Positions 8,015-16,334 of a stretch of 64,000 nucleotides of DNA are shown in pieces. Positions within the stretch are counted from its first letter, which is position 1. Each line of letters begins with the position of its first letter. The position numbers were made by a program, and so were the translations under genes. Location of the stretch: assembly GCF_965656765.1 (NCBI RefSeq), contig NZ_CBFHLV010000001.1:62001-126000 (forward strand), read 5' to 3'. Below the pieces are notes generated by a model, which was not told where the DNA came from, did not search any database, and was given only the letters and a program-made list of their open reading frames with translations. This stretch comes from Marivita sp965656765 (GTDB lineage Bacteria > Pseudomonadota > Alphaproteobacteria > Rhodobacterales > Rhodobacteraceae).

Positions 8015-8773
8015 ATGAAGGTCTTGGTGCCTGTCAAACGTGTGATCGACTACAACGTGAAGGTCCGCGTCAAAGCGGACGGGTCCGGTGTCGATCTCGC
8101 GAATGTCAAAATGTCGATGAACCCCTTTGACGAAATTGCCGTCGAAGAGGCGATCCGTCTGAAAGAAGCAGGCAAGGCCGACGAAATCGTCGCTGTCAGC
8201 ATCGGCGTAAAGCAAAGCCAAGAAACACTGCGCACCGCGCTTGCAATGGGCGCAGATCGCGCAATCCTCGTTGTCGCCGCAGATGATGTTCACACCGACA
8301 TCGAACCACTGGCCGTTGCGAAAATCCTTGCCGCCATCGTTAAAGAAGAAGAGCCGGGGCTGGTTCTGTGTGGCAAGCAAGCGATCGACAACGACATGAA
8401 CGCCACCGGCCAGATGTTGTCAGCCCTGCTCGGTTGGAGCCAGGCAATGTATGCCAACAATGTCGACATCGACGGCGACAATGCCGTTGTGACCCGCGAA
8501 GTCGATGGCGGACTTCAGACGATCAAGGTCAAGATGCCTGCAATTATTTCGACCGATCTGCGACTGAACGAACCGCGCTATGCATCCTTGCCTAACATCA
8601 TGAAGGCCAAGAAAAAGCCCTTGGATGAAAAGACCGCCGCAGACTTTGGCGTCGACGTCACACCGCGCCTTGAGATCGTCAAAACCTCTGAACCGGAAGA
8701 ACGCGCTGCGGGGATCAAGGTGGGTTCGGTCGACGAACTGGTAGCGAAACTCAAAGAAGCGGGAGCAGTGTAA
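8015..8773 (+). CDS. etfB: Electron transfer flavoprotein subunit beta
   Basis: This 252-residue protein begins KVLVPVKRVIDYN, the standard start of the EtfB AMP-binding subunit, and contains CGKQAIDNDMNATG and a C-terminal arm. With EtfA it forms the soluble FAD/AMP heterodimer. That dimer accepts electrons from acyl-CoA dehydrogenases and dimethylglycine or sarcosine dehydrogenases and passes them to ETF:quinone oxidoreductase. In this window the likely donors are methylsuccinyl-CoA dehydrogenase (19200) and the DMGDH-type enzyme (22559). The ATG is preceded by AAGAGGAA, and longer upstream reading lacks support. etfA follows with a one-base overlap. Confidence 0.96.
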   Translation: MKVLVPVKRVIDYNVKVRVKADGSGVDLANVKMSMNPFDEIAVEEAIRLKEAGKADEIVAVSIGVKQSQETLRTALAMGADRAILVVAADDVHTDIEPLAVAKILAAIVKEEEPGLVLCGKQAIDNDMNATGQMLSALLGWSQAMYANNVDIDGDNAVVTREVDGGLQTIKVKMPAIISTDLRLNEPRYASLPNIMKAKKKPLDEKTAADFGVDVTPRLEIVKTSEPEERAAGIKVGSVDELVAKLKEAGAV

Positions 8774-9702
8774 TGGCCGTTCTTCTGATTGCCGAGATCA
8801 CCGACGGCGCACTGGCGATGGACGCCACAGCCAAAACTGTAACCGCCGCCAAAGCACTGGGTGACGTTGTCGTTCTGGCCGCAGGTGCCACCGCCAAAGC
8901 CGCCGCGGACGAAGCCGCGACCATCGACGGCGTATCAAAGGTGCTGCTGGCCGAGGATGATCTTTATGGTCACCGTCTGGCCGAACCTGTGTCGGCGCTG
9001 ATTGCATCGCTGGCAGGCGACTATTCCCACATCGTCGCACCTGCGACGACAGACGCCAAAAACATCCTGCCGCGCGTTGCTGCGCTGCTTGACGTGATGG
9101 TTCTGACCGACGTGACCGCTGTGGTCGACGCCGACACGTTTGAGCGTCCGATCTATGCCGGTAACGCGATCCAGACAGTCAAATCCTCGGACGGGACAAA
9201 AGTCATCTCGTTCCGGACCTCGACCTTTGATGCGGCTGCAACCGGCGGATCCGCGGCTGTTGAAACAATCGGCGCTGGCGACAACCCCGCGCTGAGTGAA
9301 TGGGTCGAAGACAAGGTTGCCGAAAGCGACCGTCCCGAGCTGACATCGGCAGGTGTGGTTGTGTCCGGAGGCCGTGGCGTGGGTTCTGAAGACGACTTTG
9401 CAATGATCGAAAAGCTGGCCGATACGCTGGGTGCTGCCGTTGGTGCATCCCGCGCTGCGGTCGACTCTGGCTTTGCGCCAAACGATTGGCAGGTTGGCCA
9501 GACGGGTAAGGTTGTTGCGCCTGATCTCTATATCGCCGTGGGCATCTCGGGTGCGATCCAGCACTTGGCCGGCATGAAAGACAGCAAGATCATCGTCGCC
9601 ATCAACAAAGACGAAGAAGCACCGATCTTCCAGGTTGCCGATTACGGGCTGGTCGCCGACTTGTTCGATGCTGTGCCGGAACTGACTGAAAAGCTTGGCT
9701 AA
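8773..9702 (+). CDS. etfA: Electron transfer flavoprotein subunit alpha
   Basis: This 309-residue EtfA has an N-terminal alpha/beta domain and a C-terminal FAD-binding domain. The FAD domain contains SGGRGVGSEDDF, QVGQTGKVVAPDLYIAVGISGAIQH and a late DYGLVADLF segment. It binds the redox-active FAD of the ETF heterodimer. The start shares one base with the etfB stop (TAATG), which is strong coupling. A textbook terminator follows at 9724. The length is normal for the family. The opposite-strand DUF6473 gene runs about 100 bases into its 3' end. Confidence 0.96.
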   Translation: MAVLLIAEITDGALAMDATAKTVTAAKALGDVVVLAAGATAKAAADEAATIDGVSKVLLAEDDLYGHRLAEPVSALIASLAGDYSHIVAPATTDAKNILPRVAALLDVMVLTDVTAVVDADTFERPIYAGNAIQTVKSSDGTKVISFRTSTFDAAATGGSAAVETIGAGDNPALSEWVEDKVAESDRPELTSAGVVVSGGRGVGSEDDFAMIEKLADTLGAAVGASRAAVDSGFAPNDWQVGQTGKVVAPDLYIAVGISGAIQHLAGMKDSKIIVAINKDEEAPIFQVADYGLVADLFDAVPELTEKLG

Positions 9703-10570
9703 AGGCTGACCCTTGATTGTTGGACGGCGCGCTTGAATTAGCGCGCCGTTTTTTTTGAAGGGCCGGACCAATCGCACACGCGACCGCATCTGCCACTTGG
9801 GCATGCGCCAATGGCCCCGGCAACTGCTCTGCCCGCCCCATTTCGAGCGGGGGCACATGTCGAAACTCGTCAATACCGCGCCACGTGTTTGGAACAACCT
9901 CGATCAACGCTTTGGCTTTGGGGGTTAGGCTATTGACCATCGCGCGCGCCAGAAACGGCTCACAACCCAGATTGATTTCGGGATCATCCGGCAACGGCAT
10001 GGGCGCAAACCAAAGCAAATAGACAACGCCGTTCATTTGCGAAATCAAGCCACCCATTCGTGCAAGCCAAGCAGCGCACGCCTCATTCGCGACGGTTTCA
10101 AACCGGGTCGGACAGATTGCGTTCAAACGCGTCAGCATATGCCTGGTGAAATGTACTTCGGTAAAATCCATTTCGGGGTATAGAGTTTGCAGTGATGCCG
10201 ACGCCTTAAGAAACCGATCATTTCGGCGGGGATGCGTAAGGTAGTATCGGTTAGATGTGTTGTGCACGCAGGCCAACTGAATGATCGCAATTTTTGCATT
10301 CGCAGCTGTCGACAGCGCCCCGGCATCGTTCAAGTAGGCATCGATGCCCGCGTTCTCGACACCAAGGTTTACTACCCTGCACCCGATCTGCGCCTCAAGC
10401 AAAGCCGACCACGGCTGCGTCACGTAGCGCCCGTAAATCCCGCTTCCGCCCAGACACGCCACATAGGGCGACCTCAAATCATTATACGGGCCCCTGAACC
10501 ACAGGCGTGACCCATTGTAACGACATGGCGCATAATCAATTGATTGATCGCGCTTGGAGGAAATTCCCAT
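9602..10570 (-). CDS. DUF6473 family protein with unusual C-terminal tail
   Basis: This 322-residue protein matches the Rhodobacterales DUF6473 family as I know it. It has IDYAPCRY, SRLWFRGP, CLGGSGIYGRYV, NLGVENAGIDAYLND, a Ser/Asn region, HPRRNDRFLKAS and a late GPLAHAQVADAVA. The middle looks like an SGNH-hydrolase-like fold, but no enzyme activity is established. Residues after about 272 are a basic, low-complexity tail encoded antisense to the etfA terminator and the last 101 bases of etfA. The tail is probably a read-through extension after loss of an earlier stop. Confidence 0.75.
   Translation of the reverse strand: MGISSKRDQSIDYAPCRYNGSRLWFRGPYNDLRSPYVACLGGSGIYGRYVTQPWSALLEAQIGCRVVNLGVENAGIDAYLNDAGALSTAANAKIAIIQLACVHNTSNRYYLTHPRRNDRFLKASASLQTLYPEMDFTEVHFTRHMLTRLNAICPTRFETVANEACAAWLARMGGLISQMNGVVYLLWFAPMPLPDDPEINLGCEPFLARAMVNSLTPKAKALIEVVPNTWRGIDEFRHVPPLEMGRAEQLPGPLAHAQVADAVACAIGPALQKKRRANSSAPSNNQGSAFSQAFQSVPAQHRTSRRPARNRQPGRSVLLRLC
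9724..9756 (+). terminator. Rho-independent terminator of etfBA
   Basis: A 9-bp perfect stem, ACGGCGCGC and GCGCGCCGT around an 8-nt loop, is followed at once by a run of eight T. It ends the etfBA operon. On the opposite strand the same bases lie inside the open reading frame of the DUF6473 gene. Confidence 0.9.
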
Positions 10571-10720
10571 ATCCCCACCCTTTCCTATTCACCCAAGGAT
10601 GAATCTGGGGCGATTCGGTTCTCAAAACGCTAAAGTTAAATTTCGATGGATCGCTTGGATCCGCCTTGCAGCGCCTTGCCCCACAAGTCATTGTTGCGAC
10701 GAAACGAACGGAGCAATCGC

Positions 10721-11596
10721 ATGACGGTCAATTCAATCGGCGTGGTCGGTGCAGGACAGATGGGCAACGGGATTGCGCATGTCATGGCTCTGGCAGGTTA
10801 TGATGTTGTACTGAACGACATCAGCGCAGACGCTCTCAAACGCGCCATCGACCTGATCGAGCGCAATCTGGACCGGCAAGTCAGCCGTGAAAAAATCACG
10901 CAGGACGCGCGGAATCAAGCAATGGCACGCATTTCGATTACGCAGGATTTGCCCCAGGTCGCTCAGACCGACTTGATCATCGAGGCTGCCACGGAAGAAG
11001 AAGTGATCAAGCAAAAGATCTTTGACAGCCTGCTCCCGCATCTGGCTGACAATACAATCCTAACCTCGAACACCTCGTCGATTTCGATCACACGCCTGGC
11101 CAGCCGCACCGACCGGCCAGAAAAATTCATGGGCTTTCACTTCATGAACCCGGTCCCGGTGATGCAACTGGTCGAGTTAATCCGCGGCATTGCGACTGAT
11201 AAAGAGACTTATGATACCTGCCTTGGCGTTGTTGAAACACTGGGCAAAACAGCTGCTTCTGCCGAAGATTTCCCCGCCTTCATCGTCAACCGCATCCTAA
11301 TGCCGATGATAAACGAGGCCGTCTATACTCTTTACGAAGGCGTCGGCAACGTGAACTCGATTGATCAGTCGATGAAGCTCGGCGCAAACCATCCAATGGG
11401 GCCGCTGGAATTGGCCGATTTTATCGGGCTCGACACCTGCCTTGCGATCATGAACGTTCTGCATGATGGGTTGGCAGATACAAAATACCGACCCTGCCCG
11501 TTGCTCACAAAATATGTAGAGGCGGGGTGGCTTGGTCGCAAGACACAGCGTGGATTCTATGACTATCGCGGCGAAACGCCTGTGCCAACGCGTTAA
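10721..11596 (+). CDS. 3-hydroxybutyryl-CoA dehydrogenase
   Basis: This 291-residue NAD(P)-dependent dehydrogenase has the Rossmann motif GVVGAGQMGNGIA near the N-terminus, SNTSSISIT, the catalytic histidine and glutamate region GFHFMNPVPVMQLVE, and a C-terminal NHPMGPLELADFIGLD domain. It oxidises (S)-3-hydroxybutyryl-CoA to acetoacetyl-CoA or runs the reverse reaction. This links beta-oxidation or polyhydroxybutyrate metabolism to the crotonyl-CoA used by Ccr. GGAG precedes the ATG by 7 bases. It lies close to etfBA, an arrangement common in alphaproteobacteria. It overlaps the convergent acyltransferase by 4 bases. Confidence 0.93.
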   Translation: MTVNSIGVVGAGQMGNGIAHVMALAGYDVVLNDISADALKRAIDLIERNLDRQVSREKITQDARNQAMARISITQDLPQVAQTDLIIEAATEEEVIKQKIFDSLLPHLADNTILTSNTSSISITRLASRTDRPEKFMGFHFMNPVPVMQLVELIRGIATDKETYDTCLGVVETLGKTAASAEDFPAFIVNRILMPMINEAVYTLYEGVGNVNSIDQSMKLGANHPMGPLELADFIGLDTCLAIMNVLHDGLADTKYRPCPLLTKYVEAGWLGRKTQRGFYDYRGETPVPTR

Positions 11597-12474
11597 GGCT
11601 TTTTGCCCAAACTGATCGTTGTTTCCCGAAGCGCTGCCACGAAATCACGACTACGACCTGCAAACGCCTCAATCGCCTCAGCGGCGATAGGCTCTCCAAC
11701 CACAGGAGCCTGCGGTTTGCCGCATGCATGAATGACTTCGTTGATTAATAGCCCCTGACGCAGCGTGGCAGAAACTTGATTGGCAATTTGATACGCGCGT
11801 GAGTTTTGTCCCGGGAAAAAGATCGGCACGACAGTCGCACCGGAACGCTGGATCAGATTGCCGGTAAAGGGGTTCCATGTCCGCTCAATCGCCGGACCGA
11901 AAAAGCTGTCGCTCGAGGCAACAACCCCCGACGGGAAAAGCGCGATAACGCCGCCTTGCTTGAGATGCGCCATAGCCCGGCTACGCATCTCCAGGCTTTG
12001 CTCCCGCGCATCTTCTTCGTGCGGAAACGGGACCGGGATCATAAATTCCTCGATCTCAGAAACGCCCGTCAACAAAGATCGCGTCAGGATCTTATAGTCC
12101 GTCCGAACCCGGCCAATCAGCTCTGCCAGTATCATTCCGTCAACCAACCCGTGCGGGTGGTTCGCCACAACGATCACTGGTCCTTCTTTCGGAATACGGG
12201 CAATTTGTTCAGCCGGTGTCTCAAGAGGGATCTTCATCAGGCTGAGGGCTTGCCCCCAGAACGCTTGACCCTCGGCAGGACCCATACGTTCGAATTTACG
12301 CACAAGACGCAGCAACGGGATCTTTCCCGTCATCCACTCCATCGCGCGAATAGTGTTCGCTTTCCATGGGTTAGTGAACGTATTGGCATAGCTTAGCTTG
12401 CGCTTGTCATACGGTACGTCGCCCGGATCCAACGGGCGCGCTTCAGTCGAACTGTGCTGATAGCTTTCAACCAT
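11593..12474 (-). CDS. Lysophospholipid acyltransferase family protein
   Basis: This 293-residue protein carries the PlsC-type acyltransferase motif NHPHGLVDG (the H-x4-D catalytic pair), followed by a glycine/proline block ALFPSGVVAS. It probably acylates a lysolipid or related acceptor at the cytoplasmic membrane. The longer N-terminal region (about 95 residues before the motif) resembles the hemolysin-like or ornithine-lipid subgroup rather than plain PlsC. It is a separate minus-strand gene ending in a 4-base convergent overlap with the 3-hydroxybutyryl-CoA dehydrogenase gene. Confidence 0.8.
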   Translation of the reverse strand: MVESYQHSSTEARPLDPGDVPYDKRKLSYANTFTNPWKANTIRAMEWMTGKIPLLRLVRKFERMGPAEGQAFWGQALSLMKIPLETPAEQIARIPKEGPVIVVANHPHGLVDGMILAELIGRVRTDYKILTRSLLTGVSEIEEFMIPVPFPHEEDAREQSLEMRSRAMAHLKQGGVIALFPSGVVASSDSFFGPAIERTWNPFTGNLIQRSGATVVPIFFPGQNSRAYQIANQVSATLRQGLLINEVIHACGKPQAPVVGEPIAAEAIEAFAGRSRDFVAALRETTISLGKKP

Positions 12475-12522
12475 ATGGCAGTATGAGGTCCTGTTTCAGG
12501 TTGCCCAAGCCGATCCGAATGA

Positions 12523-12801
12523 TCAGCAGCCTTCCCCAAAGCGATCGGCCACCAAAGATTCGATTGCGACGGCCAAAGCCTCGGCGTCTGGCCCAGAGGT
12601 GACTACCTCAATAGAGGTTCCTTTGGAAGCTGCCAACATCAAAAGCCCCATAATGCTGTCGCCTGACGCGTTCATGCCATCCTTGCGGACCTCTGCTGAG
12701 GCATCAAAGCCCTCGACGACTTCGACAAGTTTTGCCGACGCCCGAGCGTGCAAACCTTTTTCATTCACGATGTTCAAAACGCGCTGAGCCGATGTGGACA
12801 T
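12523..12801 (-). CDS. ptsH: Phosphocarrier protein HPr
   Basis: This 92-residue HPr has the active-site histidine in GLHARAS (His18) and the regulatory serine in GDSIMG (Ser49), the site phosphorylated by HPr kinase. It is the last gene of the minus-strand chvI-chvG-hprK-rapZ-manX-ptsH cluster. With an EIIA of the mannose type and HprK but no sugar permease nearby, it is likely part of a regulatory rather than transport phosphotransferase chain. This matches what is known for many alphaproteobacteria. Confidence 0.94.
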   Translation of the reverse strand: MSTSAQRVLNIVNEKGLHARASAKLVEVVEGFDASAEVRKDGMNASGDSIMGLLMLAASKGTSIEVVTSGPDAEALAVAIESLVADRFGEGC

Positions 12802-12828
12802 GGTGCCGGGCCTCCCTCAACCCTATGA

Positions 12829-13230
12829 TCAGGCGCTCTGATCCAGAGTTATGTCTTGGCTGTCAATATATTTCCGACCGGCATCCAGTGCAGCCCGCAC
12901 GGCTTCGGGCACAGATTTGTCGCGGCTTTTCGCCAATTTGATCAGCATAGGCAAATTCGCACCGTAGACGATCCGCCGGTTTTCGGGCTGACAGGCACGC
13001 AAACTCAAGTTCGATGGTGATCCGCCAAACATGTCCGTCACGATCACAACACCGTCCCCGGTATCGACCTCATCGGCAAGCGCGCAAATCTCGCTTTGTT
13101 TGGCATCGCGATTGTGATCGGCGTCAATCGAGACAGCGGCCATCCCAGATTGTTGGCCAACGACATGTTCTACCGCAAAAAGATATTCCTGCGCCAAACC
13201 GCCGTGAGCCACGATCACAATTCCGATCAC
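12829..13230 (-). CDS. PTS EIIA component, mannose-type (regulatory)
   Basis: This 133-residue protein begins IGIVIVAHGGLAQ, in which His9 is the phosphoryl acceptor of EIIA-Man domains. It also contains VIVTDMFGGSPSN, typical of the family. It receives phosphate from HPr. No EIIB, EIIC or EIID gene is adjacent, so it probably works as a sensor output rather than in sugar uptake. Its ATG overlaps the rapZ stop by 4 bases, indicating coupling. Confidence 0.92.
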   Translation of the reverse strand: MIGIVIVAHGGLAQEYLFAVEHVVGQQSGMAAVSIDADHNRDAKQSEICALADEVDTGDGVVIVTDMFGGSPSNLSLRACQPENRRIVYGANLPMLIKLAKSRDKSVPEAVRAALDAGRKYIDSQDITLDQSA

Positions 13231-14150
13231 TCTGTCGTCCTCTTGCTGTTTGACAACACCACGCTGCCAGCGGTCGCGATCCCCCGCCGCGCCAGTTCCT
13301 TATGGCCAATTGACACTCGCCAGCCCTTTTCTGCAAGGGCGCGCGCCACCACTTCCCCAACGACAACCGACCTGTGTTGCCCACCGGTACAGCCTATGCC
13401 AACCGAAAGGTGCGTTTTGCCCTCGGTTTCGACTTCGGGCAGCAAAAAAGTCATCATATCGACGATGCGATCAGTGAAAGGGGCCAGCCGCGCATCTGCC
13501 TGAACATAGTTTTGAACCTCAGGGTCCAAGCCGGTTTTGTCGCGCAAAGCTTCATCCCAATGCGGGTTTGACAAGAACCGACAATCAAACACCATATCTA
13601 CGCCGTGCGGGATGCCCCGCTTGTAAGAGAAAGTCTGCACTGCAACAGCAAGTTTTTGTGACGTCTCATCTGCAAACCAGTTGTGCAATTCCGCTTTAAG
13701 GTCATGCGGCGAAAGATGTGACGTATCAATCAGGATATCTGCTCGCTGCTCTACCGGACGCAGCAGTTCGACCTCGCGCGCGATACCGATTTCCGGCGAC
13801 TCTTCCTGCGCCAACGGATGGCGGCGACGAGTTTCGGAATAGCGGCGCACAAGGACATCAGGACGACAATCAAGAAACAGCAAAGACGTGTTTCCATCTG
13901 TCATACGCGTCAGATCTCGGTGCAAATCCAGAAGGCGAGACAATGAAAAATCCCGATTCCGAACGTCGATCCCAAGCGCCAGCGGATGCGTCAACGGTTC
14001 ACCTTCAAAAAGGCGCGGGATCATTCCGAAGGGGATATTGTCAATTGCCTCGAACCCTAAATCCTCAAGGACGTTGATTGCAGTGCCACGCCCGGCCCCC
14101 GAAGGACCGGTCACCAAGACAACACGCGCTGGATTGGACTGGGTCGACAT
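13227..14150 (-). CDS. rapZ: RapZ-family nucleotide-binding protein (RNase adapter family)
   Basis: This 307-residue protein has an N-terminal P-loop-like segment and a C-terminal domain with GIGCTGGQHRSV, both diagnostic of RapZ (YvcJ/YhbJ). In enterobacteria RapZ senses glucosamine-6-phosphate and delivers a small RNA to RNase E. The role in alphaproteobacteria is less clear, but the gene is often with PTS genes. The P-loop reads GPSGAGRG, so the usual lysine is arginine and the next residue is glycine instead of Ser/Thr. It lies 22 bases downstream of hprK. Confidence 0.9.
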   Translation of the reverse strand: MSTQSNPARVVLVTGPSGAGRGTAINVLEDLGFEAIDNIPFGMIPRLFEGEPLTHPLALGIDVRNRDFSLSRLLDLHRDLTRMTDGNTSLLFLDCRPDVLVRRYSETRRRHPLAQEESPEIGIAREVELLRPVEQRADILIDTSHLSPHDLKAELHNWFADETSQKLAVAVQTFSYKRGIPHGVDMVFDCRFLSNPHWDEALRDKTGLDPEVQNYVQADARLAPFTDRIVDMMTFLLPEVETEGKTHLSVGIGCTGGQHRSVVVGEVVARALAEKGWRVSIGHKELARRGIATAGSVVLSNSKRTTE

Positions 14151-14172
14151 GTTTCTGTTTCCGCGATTAAGG

Positions 14173-14607
14173 CTATATTTCTACACGCCCTGATATTCGT
14201 AGATATTGCAAAATTGCCGCAGGAAAATGTTCGGACGCCACTTTGTGAAGCAACGGAAACGTTTGTGAAAAGTATGTGATGGTCCGCAGTTCTGGCAAAC
14301 GCGCAGATTCAACTTGCTCCATGTCCACAACAAGCGCCAACGCAACGGGGGAGCAGTAGGCGGCATGCAACAAGCCAACGCCGCGAGCTTCGATCATCCC
14401 GCACAGCGCTTCCGGACAGCTTAGCAAGACAGAGCCGTCCGACTTGGTTAGGATCACCTGGTCATCCGCAACCAGAGTCGCCCCGCGCGCCATCATTTCC
14501 AGCGCCAGTGTCGATTTCCCTGTCCCCGACGCGCCGGTGACAAGAACCGCACGGTCGCCCAAGGCAACCGCAGTAGCATGTACGGTGAGTGGGTCAGCTT
14601 CAGCCAT
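14173..14607 (-). CDS. hprK: HPr kinase/phosphorylase, short alphaproteobacterial form
   Basis: This 144-residue protein corresponds only to the C-terminal catalytic domain of Firmicute HprK, the usual form in alphaproteobacteria. The P-loop GASGTGKS is at residues 25-32, ADDQV supplies an acidic catalytic residue, and IEARGVGLL is the HprK signature. It phosphorylates HPr on serine (Ser49 of the neighbouring ptsH product). It starts 9 bases after the chvG stop, so it is likely cotranscribed with the two-component system. Confidence 0.92.
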   Translation of the reverse strand: MAEADPLTVHATAVALGDRAVLVTGASGTGKSTLALEMMARGATLVADDQVILTKSDGSVLLSCPEALCGMIEARGVGLLHAAYCSPVALALVVDMEQVESARLPELRTITYFSQTFPLLHKVASEHFPAAILQYLRISGRVEI

Positions 14608-14616
14608 TGTCGAACG

Positions 14617-16332
14617 TCAGAGCGGCAGGCCGACCACAAAGCGCGCCCCCAAAGGCTCGGACGTTGCGTCCGCCTCAGTTGGACGAATGTTCTCGGCCCA
14701 AATCACACCGCCATGCGCCTCAACGATCTGTTTGGAAATCGCCAAACCCAAGCCAGAATTATTGCCAAAATCGGTTTCAGGACGCTGCGAATAAAAGCGT
14801 TTGAAAATTTTTGTCAGCGCCTCGTCCGGGATGCCCGGACCTGTATCTTCGACAACGATCAGAACCCGGTTTTCACGGCGCCGCGCCCAGATGCGAATGG
14901 CGTCGCCATCTTCGCAAAAGCTGATCGCGTTGGTGATCAAGTTAACAAAAACCTGCGCCAGACGGGCCTCAAGGCCATGCACAGGTATCGGTCGATCCGG
15001 CAGATCGGAAATGAATTCGATCCCCTGCCGCTTGGCATCTTCACCAAGAAACTGTGCGATGTTACCGAGCATTTCGAGAAGGTTGAATTCAGCCTCTTCT
15101 TCCTTGACCAGTTCACTGTCCAACCGGGACGCGTTGGAAATGTCGCTGACCAGTCGGTCAAGACGGCGCACATCATGATCAATCACATCCAACAAGCGAT
15201 CCACCTGATCGGGGCGCCGGGCGACACGCAATGTCCCCACAGCAGACCGCAGCGAGGCAAGCGGGTTTTTGATCTCATGTGCGACATCGGCCGCGAATTG
15301 TTCGTTGGCATCGATCCTGTCGTAGAGTGCTGCAACCATCCCGCGCAGAGCGCCAGACAAACGTCCAATCTCATCCGGGCGGGCCGTAAGATCGGGGATA
15401 CGAATACGGCCAGATGACACATTCCGACGATTGCGGTCACGTCCCACTTCGGCGGCATCGGCTAGATTCGAGATGGGATTCGTAATTGTCGAAGCAACAA
15501 CAAGACTTAGTCCAATCGATACCAACGTGGCGATCACGAACATCTGCAAAACATTTTCGCGCTCAAGCCGGACTGCAGCGTCAATCTCGGGCGCATAGCT
15601 GACCAGTGCGATTGTGCCCGCAACACCGTTTTCCACCTCAATCGGGCTGAGTGCCGTAAAGAGCGTTTCGCCATTCGGACCTTCGGATCGCTCGACCCGG
15701 GTCATGGTTGGATCGGTCTCTTCGATTTGGCGACGCAGGATATCTTCAAGCGTCAGAGGCTCCAAAGCCGCGTCAGGTTGAAAAACCGATGAAACGCTGC
15801 TCCAGACCGTCAGCAGGAAGTCGGAAATGACCGTAGGTTTTTCGGCTACAGGCAGGCCATTAGGCCCAACGTTTGTTGCGTCGATATCACCGACCAGAAA
15901 TCGGGCTGCATCAAAGACAAAAACCCGAAGCCCCGGGCGCATTTCCAGATTGTCCAACGTGTTGGACACATCAACGCCTTCGCCGGTGCCAAGGTTGACG
16001 CTTGTCGCACCCAAGGCTTTTGCTTCAAACACATCGGCGATCAACTCCGCCTCAACGCGAACCGCTTCGGCTTTTTGTTCGGCAAGTGTGTCTCTCGATG
16101 AATTGAGAAACAGGATTCCGGCAACAAGGAAGTTTAGTGCAACCAGGTTGAATGTGATAATTTTTCGGGTCAGCGGCGAGCGATTGAGCGAGAAAAGACC
16201 GCGCTTTTCGCGGCTACTCCGAACTTCGGACTCAACAGTTCTGTCGGGGGCGACCCAATCGTCCCCGAGCACAACATCCGCATCTTCGCGCCCACCGGCT
16301 TTTCCGTGGGTCACACCTTCAACCAGTGCCAT
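14617..16332 (-). CDS. chvG: Sensor histidine kinase ChvG
   Basis: This 571-residue membrane kinase has two membrane segments (about 57-77 and 261-283) that bracket a periplasmic sensor domain of about 180 residues. A HAMP linker follows, then the H-box AHEIKNP with phospho-accepting His352, an N-box VFVNLITNAI, and G-boxes DTGPGIP and SGLGLAI. ChvG responds to acid or envelope stress in rhizobia and phosphorylates ChvI. It starts 2 bases after chvI. Its position beside HPr kinase and opposite pckA is conserved in alphaproteobacteria. Confidence 0.93.
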   Translation of the reverse strand: MALVEGVTHGKAGGREDADVVLGDDWVAPDRTVESEVRSSREKRGLFSLNRSPLTRKIITFNLVALNFLVAGILFLNSSRDTLAEQKAEAVRVEAELIADVFEAKALGATSVNLGTGEGVDVSNTLDNLEMRPGLRVFVFDAARFLVGDIDATNVGPNGLPVAEKPTVISDFLLTVWSSVSSVFQPDAALEPLTLEDILRRQIEETDPTMTRVERSEGPNGETLFTALSPIEVENGVAGTIALVSYAPEIDAAVRLERENVLQMFVIATLVSIGLSLVVASTITNPISNLADAAEVGRDRNRRNVSSGRIRIPDLTARPDEIGRLSGALRGMVAALYDRIDANEQFAADVAHEIKNPLASLRSAVGTLRVARRPDQVDRLLDVIDHDVRRLDRLVSDISNASRLDSELVKEEEAEFNLLEMLGNIAQFLGEDAKRQGIEFISDLPDRPIPVHGLEARLAQVFVNLITNAISFCEDGDAIRIWARRRENRVLIVVEDTGPGIPDEALTKIFKRFYSQRPETDFGNNSGLGLAISKQIVEAHGGVIWAENIRPTEADATSEPLGARFVVGLPL

Positions 16333-16334
16333 GG

